In this document: positions 1 through 4,140 of the stretch, one piece after another
Layout: every line of letters begins with the position of its first letter
Numbering within the stretch: position 1 is the first letter of the stretch
NCBI GenBank assembly: GCA_030150135.1
Contig: JASLGO010000090.1
Location: forward strand, 1 to 7,906
Length of the DNA: 7,906 bases
From: Aquirhabdus sp.
GTDB taxonomy: Bacteria; Pseudomonadota; Gammaproteobacteria; Pseudomonadales; Moraxellaceae
Direction of reading: 5' to 3'
Made by a program: the position numbers and the translations under genes
Notes under the pieces: generated by a model
The model's input: only the letters and a program-made list of their open reading frames with translations
What the model was told of the DNA's origin: nothing
The model's database searches: none

Positions 1-19
1 ACACAAAAATCTTTAAGGT

Positions 20-25
20 TATTAT
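20..25 (+). promoter_or_regulatory. Possible -10 element of the tRNA-Leu promoter
   Basis: TATTAT lies about 22 bases before the mature tRNA 5' end and is followed by a G/C-rich discriminator (GTGCGCC). That arrangement is typical of stable-RNA promoters under stringent control. The matching -35 element would fall at or before the window edge, so it cannot be checked. The tRNA could instead be transcribed from further upstream in a longer unit. Confidence 0.3.
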
Positions 26-47
26 GTGCGCCTGCAACATCATTCTT

Positions 48-134
48 GCCGGGGTGGTGAAATTGGTAGACGCGGTGGACTCAAAATCCACTGTCAGCGA
101 TGACGTGTCGGTTCGAGTCCGACCCTCGGCACCA
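48..134 (+). tRNA. tRNA-Leu (anticodon CAA)
   Basis: This is a complete 87-base class II tRNA with encoded CCA. The acceptor stem pairs GCCGGGG (48-54) with CCTCGGC, with one G-U pair, followed by A73-CCA. The anticodon stem GTGGA/TCCAC encloses the loop CTCAAAA, which puts CAA at the anticodon positions, so it reads UUG leucine codons. A long variable arm and the T-loop GGTTCGAGTCC are present, as expected for leucine tRNAs. The 3' ends of tRNA genes are common targets of integrases, and an AT-rich foreign-looking operon begins about 115 bases downstream. No integrase gene or duplicated tRNA 3' end was found in the window. Confidence 0.97.
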
Positions 135-155
135 TATTCTAGTTCGAAAGAACTC

Positions 156-191
156 AAAAATCCCTTAAGCTAAATGCTTAAGGGATTTTTT
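156..191 (+). terminator. Rho-independent terminator after tRNA-Leu, probably bidirectional
   Basis: A perfect 15-bp stem (156-170 with 176-190) encloses a 5-base loop TAAAT and ends in a run of six T on the plus strand. The stem begins with AAAAA and ends with TTTTT, so the minus-strand transcript also has a stem followed by five U. The same hairpin can therefore end the convergent ABC-3C operon, whose last stop codon lies about 60 bases away. Confidence 0.93.
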
Positions 192-198
192 GTTATTC

Positions 199-238
199 GC
201 GCTAGCCCACTCTAAACTATTGTCGGACTTGCCAGCGC
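199..238. repeat. Short inverted repeat between the tRNA terminator and the operon end
   Basis: GCGCT (199-203) pairs with AGCGC (234-238), and a further GC/GC pair follows inside one mismatch. No T-run follows on either strand, so this is not a convincing terminator. It sits where the left junction of the inserted operon would be expected. Confidence 0.3.
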
Positions 239-251
239 TTATAAACTTACT

Positions 252-2168
252 CTAAGTTAGTATTGAGTTTTGATTTATATCCAATGATCGTTGCTTTTCA
301 GTAAACTCTCTGCCGACGATGTAGTTTTCTAATTCTGGGGAAACTTGAGAACTTGCAAATATAAGCTGAAATTCATTTTTAAAAGTAGCGCATTCATCCA
401 CGATAATCTTTTGTAAATTATAGCTTCTAGCTAACTCCATTCCCCCATCTTCAATCCCATCAAGTAATAATAATCTAGGAAATCTTAGATAAGGCAATTT
501 GGTAGAAATGCTTAATAAGGCTAAATGAAATAAATGACGTAGTACAGCTGTTGAGCTTTCTGAAAACTCTGGAGTGCCATTGATCAATATTTTATTATCT
601 GTAAAGCTGATGTCAATTTGCGCTGGGTTCTGAAATTCAATTTGTCGATTTAAGTCATATTTTAGTAATCGCTTCAGCGTATCGGATAAGTAGGTATATA
701 TTTCATACTTCCTAGCATCGCTTTGTCTACTTAAACTTTCTATTGAGTCTTCAAATTTTGAAATTGTACTTTGCAAGGTGTCCCGATCATTTTGAAGTTT
801 AGAAACGTTTAAGGCTAAAATCTTCATTTTTTCTAGAGAGCTTATTTCATGGGTTAATTTTCCGATTTCCAATGATAGTTTTTCAATTTTGTTTTCAGTA
901 TCTGTACTCCATCTTGTAGAAAATAATTTGTATTTTGTGCTTAAAACTTGAATATTAGATTTTACTGATGCAATTTGTGAGTCGATAAGTTCTTTCTTGG
1001 AGTTTCTTTTTTCGAAAATTTTGGTTGACTCGTTTAATTGGAGTTGGAGTTCGTTTTTCATTTTTAATAGGGGCGAGTTTGATTCGTCATTGCTTTGAGG
1101 GGTTTTACATAGATGGCAAGAGTTTGTATCTTCGTTGTTGTGAGTAATCTCTGATAAACAAAATGGGCAAAATTCAAATTTCATAAGATTGACTTTTGAT
1201 CTTGTAAACTGGGAATCCTGAATGCTATCTAAACGACTACGCAGCTCTTTAATGAAGTTGGTTGAATCTAACTGGGTTAGTTCAAGTCTGTTTTTTTCTT
1301 CAATATACTCGTTTAATTCGCTTTGAAGTTGGTCTAAATCCTTTCTGATTTTGTTGGCTTCTGTGTTTTGTTTGCTTGCAGTAAACTTATGATCTGACGA
1401 TTTTGTTTCTTTCAATTGATTTTCAATATCAATTTTTTTATTAATTGCCTCGGTTAACTCGTTTTCAATGCTAATAGCGTTAACATTAATATTTGATCTA
1501 CCTGTTACGACTAGAATTGCTTTTATTTCACTCAGGATGATGTTGAGTTGTTTTTCTAACTTTCTTTTTTCTAATTGGCTGTTGTAAAGTTCATCATTGT
1601 AAAAACCAAGCAAGTAATGAGCAACATTTTCCCTCAAGAGTGAGCTGTCGAAGGCGTCAAATTTGAAAATTGGGGAATGTAATGATGGTTGATCCGCATA
1701 AATTATTCTTAAAAATTGATGCATTGTTAGATTTGATGCTGCCTCTCCTTGAGCTTCTGGTAGATCTAGAAGATTGAGTATTACTTGAGTGAAACTTAAT
1801 TTTTCAGATCGACTAAATGGATATATTTTCCAGTCATTAGCAGGGGCCTGTAATGCGGCATCTAGTTTACCCATAAAGAAGGAGACTTCATTTCTTGAGC
1901 TGTTATCTACTTTTCTTTTTAAAGTAGCGATATTTTTATTAAGTTTAATTTCTAAATATGAATCAGTGCATAAAAGAGCTTCTGGTTTCCAAGGAACATT
2001 TTCTGCTCCTAATGTGTATGCTATAAAATCTAGAATTGTAGTTTTACCACTGCTATTGTGGCCACTGAGAATGTTTACGCCAGGGTTAAATGGTTGATCA
2101 AGGGCTACTTTTTGGTTGCTATACACTAATAGTCTTTGGATGATAATTGTTGGTTTAAGCATGGTCAT
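252..2168 (-). CDS. ABC-3C system ABC ATPase, Rad50/RecN-like with zinc motif
   Basis: This 638-residue SMC/Rad50-type ATPase has its ABC domain split by long coiled coils. Numbered from the chosen ATG, Walker A is GHNSSGKTT (36-44). Coiled-coil-like, Lys/Glu/Leu-rich stretches cover about 195-320 and 370-485. Between them sit two CxxC pairs (CPFC 334-337, CHLC 351-354), a likely zinc site at the hinge. The ABC signature is atypical (FSESS, about 535-539). Walker B is LLLLDGIEDGG (567-576), with the acidic residue three after the Asp rather than next to it. ASSQ (604-607) replaces the usual H-loop. The gene follows the middle-component gene with a 14-base overlap. The ATG at 2168 was chosen because GGA lies 8 bases upstream and homologous folds start at about MLKPTIIIQ; the ATG at 2162 is equally possible. 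Starts at 2216 or 2207 would overlap the previous gene by about 55-60 bases without a Shine-Dalgarno sequence. In the ABC-3C model this is the sensor or motor; its target here is unknown. Confidence 0.9.
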   Translation of the reverse strand: MTMLKPTIIIQRLLVYSNQKVALDQPFNPGVNILSGHNSSGKTTILDFIAYTLGAENVPWKPEALLCTDSYLEIKLNKNIATLKRKVDNSSRNEVSFFMGKLDAALQAPANDWKIYPFSRSEKLSFTQVILNLLDLPEAQGEAASNLTMHQFLRIIYADQPSLHSPIFKFDAFDSSLLRENVAHYLLGFYNDELYNSQLEKRKLEKQLNIILSEIKAILVVTGRSNINVNAISIENELTEAINKKIDIENQLKETKSSDHKFTASKQNTEANKIRKDLDQLQSELNEYIEEKNRLELTQLDSTNFIKELRSRLDSIQDSQFTRSKVNLMKFEFCPFCLSEITHNNEDTNSCHLCKTPQSNDESNSPLLKMKNELQLQLNESTKIFEKRNSKKELIDSQIASVKSNIQVLSTKYKLFSTRWSTDTENKIEKLSLEIGKLTHEISSLEKMKILALNVSKLQNDRDTLQSTISKFEDSIESLSRQSDARKYEIYTYLSDTLKRLLKYDLNRQIEFQNPAQIDISFTDNKILINGTPEFSESSTAVLRHLFHLALLSISTKLPYLRFPRLLLLDGIEDGGMELARSYNLQKIIVDECATFKNEFQLIFASSQVSPELENYIVGREFTEKQRSLDINQNSILT

Positions 2169-2664
2169 AGCGATAATCCATAATTTCAGTTCTGTGCTTA
2201 ATTCCATTAGCACCATTTAGAGGTTGTTTTAGAAAATAAGATATAATTTTTTTTGGAAGGTCGCTGTCTCCATAAATATTAAACTGTTCAATTCTTTCAG
2301 CGAAATCGTCTGGAAGGTCTTTGCAGGTTTTTGTTACTAAGCCTTTCTTGAAATCATTTGGTTCAATTTGACCTATAGATAAAATTAAGTTTAATGCAGA
2401 GATTTGTATTTCTTGCATATTTCTAAAAACAATCTTTGGATCAACAGGTTTTCTGTAATCTTCTTCTATGATTTGCAATTTTTGCTTTAAGGGGGTACTT
2501 TCTATAGGAAATCTGGTTTTTGCTAAAGATTTTGGAAAAATTAAATAAAAATCTATGATTCTCAATTTGTCGATTTCAGTCGACCTATGCTCAAGATTCA
2601 ATATGATAAACATTAATCTAAATAAGCAATGATAGCTATCAAACGCTGGATGATAAATCAGCAT
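2155..2664 (-). CDS. ABC-3C system middle component
   Basis: This 169-residue, mostly helical protein has no catalytic motif that I can recognise. Its opening HPAFDSYHCLFRLMFII and its place between the C-terminal-domain protein and the ATPase match the 'middle component' families of ABC-3C systems, which are thought to bridge the ATPase and the effector-bearing protein. I think it belongs to the MC5-type group, but that number is from memory. The start is well supported: AAGGTGG lies 4 bases before the ATG, inside the 3' end of the preceding gene. The gene overlaps that gene by 26 bases and the ATPase by about 14, which implies translational coupling and a fixed stoichiometry. Many ABC-3C middle components are of about this length, so it looks intact. 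The function is inferred from context and family, not from active-site residues. Confidence 0.8.
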   Translation of the reverse strand: MLIYHPAFDSYHCLFRLMFIILNLEHRSTEIDKLRIIDFYLIFPKSLAKTRFPIESTPLKQKLQIIEEDYRKPVDPKIVFRNMQEIQISALNLILSIGQIEPNDFKKGLVTKTCKDLPDDFAERIEQFNIYGDSDLPKKIISYFLKQPLNGANGIKHRTEIMDYRYDHA

Positions 2665-3247
2665 TGTCCCACCTTATGTGGCAATTCCCTGCCAAAAAAT
2701 AAATTAATCCATATATTCTATTCGAGGAAATGGCGTAGTCTGTGCCATTCAACGTTTGCTTGATGTATTCAACAATTTTGTTATCAATAATCATGTCAAT
2801 TTCTCTTCTTGTTGCTCCTTCTAAAACAGCCGGTTGGACATAGGCGTTATGTTTTGTTTTAATTTCAGTAAGAAGGTTGGTTAAAATATATTCAGCAGCA
2901 GGTGAGGTTTCATAACGCAATATTAACTTTACAATTGATTCTTTCAATTCTAAAGCATTGTCGATTTGGTCGGCTTTGTTGGCTAGCACGAGTTTTTCTG
3001 CTAGATTTAGATGACCTACGGCAGATTGGTGATTGGCAATTTCTTCTTTGGTGTCAAGGTAGAGGTCGTCATTAATGTATTGATTGTTGTTTTGCTGGAT
3101 TTTATTATAAATGGTCGCAATTTGATTAAAGCCATTTGATGGCGCACTATAATGATAGTGCGTCTCATTTTTGTCTCCAGCAACAAGATCTCCACTAACA
3201 ATGTTGTCGTTTTGATTGATAGTGGTGTTTGTTGTGTGATTTAGCAT
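2639..3247 (-). CDS. ABC-3C system C-terminal-domain protein, no enzymatic effector domain
   Basis: This 202-residue protein has two parts. Residues 1-35 are rich in Asn, Thr, Gly and Asp, with INQNDN followed by SGDLVAGDK and then a His/Tyr patch HYHY. After a Gln/Asn linker, residues about 65-202 are helical and end with YFLAGNCHIRWD (183-194), the hallmark C-terminal motif I associate with the ABC-3C CTD family. In most relatives this domain carries a variable N-terminal effector such as a nuclease or protease; here only the short motif is present. The start codon overlaps the stop of the upstream 56-residue gene (TAATG), with AAGG 7 bases before the ATG. The protein probably links an effector to the middle component and ATPase. 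The matching motif in the upstream membrane protein suggests that protein as partner (inference). Confidence 0.85.
   Translation of the reverse strand: MLNHTTNTTINQNDNIVSGDLVAGDKNETHYHYSAPSNGFNQIATIYNKIQQNNNQYINDDLYLDTKEEIANHQSAVGHLNLAEKLVLANKADQIDNALELKESIVKLILRYETSPAAEYILTNLLTEIKTKHNAYVQPAVLEGATRREIDMIIDNKIVEYIKQTLNGTDYAISSNRIYGLIYFLAGNCHIRWDNADLSSSV
3143..3162 (-). repeat. Perfect hairpin inside the CTD gene
   Basis: CGCACTAT and ATAGTGCG form a perfect 8-bp inverted repeat around a 4-base loop, with a further G-U and G-C pair outside. It lies in codons about 29-35, over the His/Tyr patch. No T-run follows on the minus strand, so it is not a simple terminator. It may slow translation, stabilise the message, or be coincidental. 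Confidence 0.55.
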
Positions 3248-3321
3248 TAGTTGCCCTTGCTTTTATTTCCACCAACAATATCGCCGCCAGTTGTGTTATT
3301 GTTCTGGTTAATAGTGTTGTT
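3170..3321 (-). repeat. Two coding copies of an N-rich GDxVxG motif in adjacent genes
   Basis: Bases 3262-3321 encode residues 33-52 of the small membrane protein, and 3170-3229 encode residues 7-26 of the CTD protein. Aligned without gaps, 12 of 20 residues are identical, covering INQNxN, GDxV and a final GxK. The DNA copies use many different synonymous codons, so the similarity is kept at protein level and is not a recent DNA duplication. Confidence 0.75.
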
Positions 3322-3417
3322 TGAGTTGGTCATGCTAAATTTATAGTATGTTACCGTTAGAAGAGAACCTCCGATAAGTCCTCCAATAAAACTTAATATT
3401 TCAGATAGATGTTCCAT
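3247..3417 (-). CDS. Small single-span membrane protein heading the ABC-3C operon
   Basis: This 56-residue ORF is below common annotation cut-offs but well supported. AAGGA (3424-3428) lies 6 bases before the ATG, and its stop codon overlaps the start of the CTD gene as TAATG. Residues about 7-26 form one hydrophobic, glycine-rich span (ILSFIGGLIGGSLLTVTYY), preceded by an acidic N-terminus MEHLSE and followed by a Lys. By charge the C-terminus would face the cytoplasm. The tail (33-52) repeats the motif found at the start of the CTD protein, with GGDIVGGNK at 44-52. It is the first gene of the operon. I do not recognise a named family. The best guess is a membrane effector, or membrane anchor, that docks on the CTD protein through the shared motif. 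That role is inferred; the ORF itself is fairly certain. Confidence 0.8.
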   Translation of the reverse strand: MEHLSEILSFIGGLIGGSLLTVTYYKFSMTNSNNTINQNNNTTGGDIVGGNKSKGN

Positions 3418-3453
3418 ATAATTTCCTTAGTTCCCTAACTTTAAATACGTTTC

Positions 3454-3471
3454 ATATTATTGACGTAATAT
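3454..3471. promoter_or_regulatory. Palindrome in the operon leader
   Basis: ATATTA (3454-3459) and TAATAT (3466-3471) are perfect inverted repeats around TTGACG, about 40 bases before the first start codon. On the minus strand GATAAT, just upstream (3470-3475), resembles a -10 element, but I see no good -35 at 16-18 bases. It may be an operator or a chance AT-rich palindrome. Confidence 0.3.
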
Positions 3472-3493
3472 TATCCATTTGATCTCTTAATCT

Positions 3494-3506
3494 TAGAGTA
3501 ACTCTA
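3494..3506. promoter_or_regulatory. Candidate operator palindrome upstream of the operon
   Basis: TAGAGT-A-ACTCTA is a perfect 13-base palindrome with a central base. It sits just downstream, in the minus direction, of TATACT (3511-3516), a possible -10 hexamer, so a repressor bound here would cover the start of transcription. No acceptable -35 was found for that hexamer, so the promoter itself is uncertain. Neither strand of the leader (3418-3600) encodes another plausible gene. Confidence 0.35.
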
Positions 3507-3600
3507 GCTCAGTATATATATGTGCAATTTATGGTTTGGCTATGAGTTAGGTTATCTATAGCTTTAAACTGATTTAATCTTAACTATTTGTAATCCACAT

Positions 3601-4107
3601 AGCAATAATACGTATCGTTTTACTAACATTGTTGCCGAGCGTTATGACATTGGTGTTCGCTTGGGGGATGATATTGAAAAGGACATGATCGCAGTCCGCA
3701 TTGCTTCTGATATGCGGATGTTAGTTGTCGGTAGCCCTCAATATCTTGAAAAGCATGGGATACCATAGACTCTACACGACCTCTTGAATCATCAATGCAT
3801 CTCTATACGCTTGCCAACTCATGGTGGTCTCATGTTCTGGGAGTTCATGCAAAATGGTCGCCTGCAAACTATGAAAGTGACAGGCTCTCTAATTTTTAGC
3901 TCATCTAGTATGGTGGTTCAAGCGGCACTGGATCATTACGGTCTGGCATGGATTCCAGAAGCAAGTGCGCAGCAATATATTGATAATCAAAGCTTAATGA
4001 CGGTATTGGATGATTGTGCTGTAATTTTTACAGGCTACCATCTCTATTATCCTTCCAGAAATGTATCGCCTGCGATCAGAGTGATAGTTGATGCACTGAA
4101 AATTTAG
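3601..4107 (+). pseudogene. LysR-family regulator remnant, 5' truncated with in-frame stop
   Basis: The reading frame gives the C-terminal effector-binding domain of a LysR-type regulator of the AaeR/DsdC-like kind. TNIVAERYDIGVRLG and KDMIAVRI, then MRMLVVGSPQYL, lead to an in-frame TAG at 3766-3768. Reading resumes in the same frame as TLHDLLNHQCI, GGLMFWEF, GLAWIPE and GYHLYYPSR to a natural stop at 4105-4107. About 170 codons remain of a usual 295-305, and the winged-helix DNA-binding half is absent. The frame stays open back to about 3562, but similarity is unclear before 3601. Truncation next to the AT-rich operon suggests that arrival of the operon, or a deletion at its edge, removed the 5' half. 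The TTG-started ORF from 3784 is part of this remnant, not a separate gene. Confidence 0.85.
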
Positions 4108-4140
4108 ACGAGTTGATCAACGAAGCAAAGTTACGATTCA

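Noticed and set aside
1789..2097. Plus-strand ORF of 102 codons
   Set aside because: It lies antisense within the N-terminal half of the ABC ATPase, including Walker A codons. It has no Shine-Dalgarno support or recognisable domain and is a shadow of that gene.
2169..2216. Longer N-terminus for the ABC ATPase
   Set aside because: It would overlap the middle-component gene by about 62 bases, has no Shine-Dalgarno, and adds residues ahead of the expected first strand of the ABC fold.
3016..3201. Minus-strand 61-codon ORF
   Set aside because: It is an out-of-frame reading of the Asn/Thr-rich part of the CTD gene, with low-complexity Thr/Ile/Lys composition and no start signal.
3511..3540. Sigma-70 promoter built on TATACT (3511-3516) or with TTGCAC as -35
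   Set aside because: TTGCAC lies only 5 bases from TATACT, and no other -35-like hexamer is at 16-18 bases, so only a palindrome-based regulatory call is kept.
192..3620. att direct repeats bounding a complete integrated element
   Set aside because: I looked for a second copy of the tRNA-Leu 3' end near the right junction and found none. No integrase or recombinase gene is present, so only a tentative insertion is proposed.
3784..4107. TTG-initiated 107-codon plus-strand gene
   Set aside because: LysR-type similarity continues in the same frame upstream of the amber codon at 3766, so this is the tail of a pseudogene and not an independent small gene.
4112..4121. Palindrome GTTGATCAAC between the LysR remnant and the GGDEF-EAL gene as a terminator
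   Set aside because: It has no loop and no T-run on either strand. It is too short to act as a hairpin terminator.
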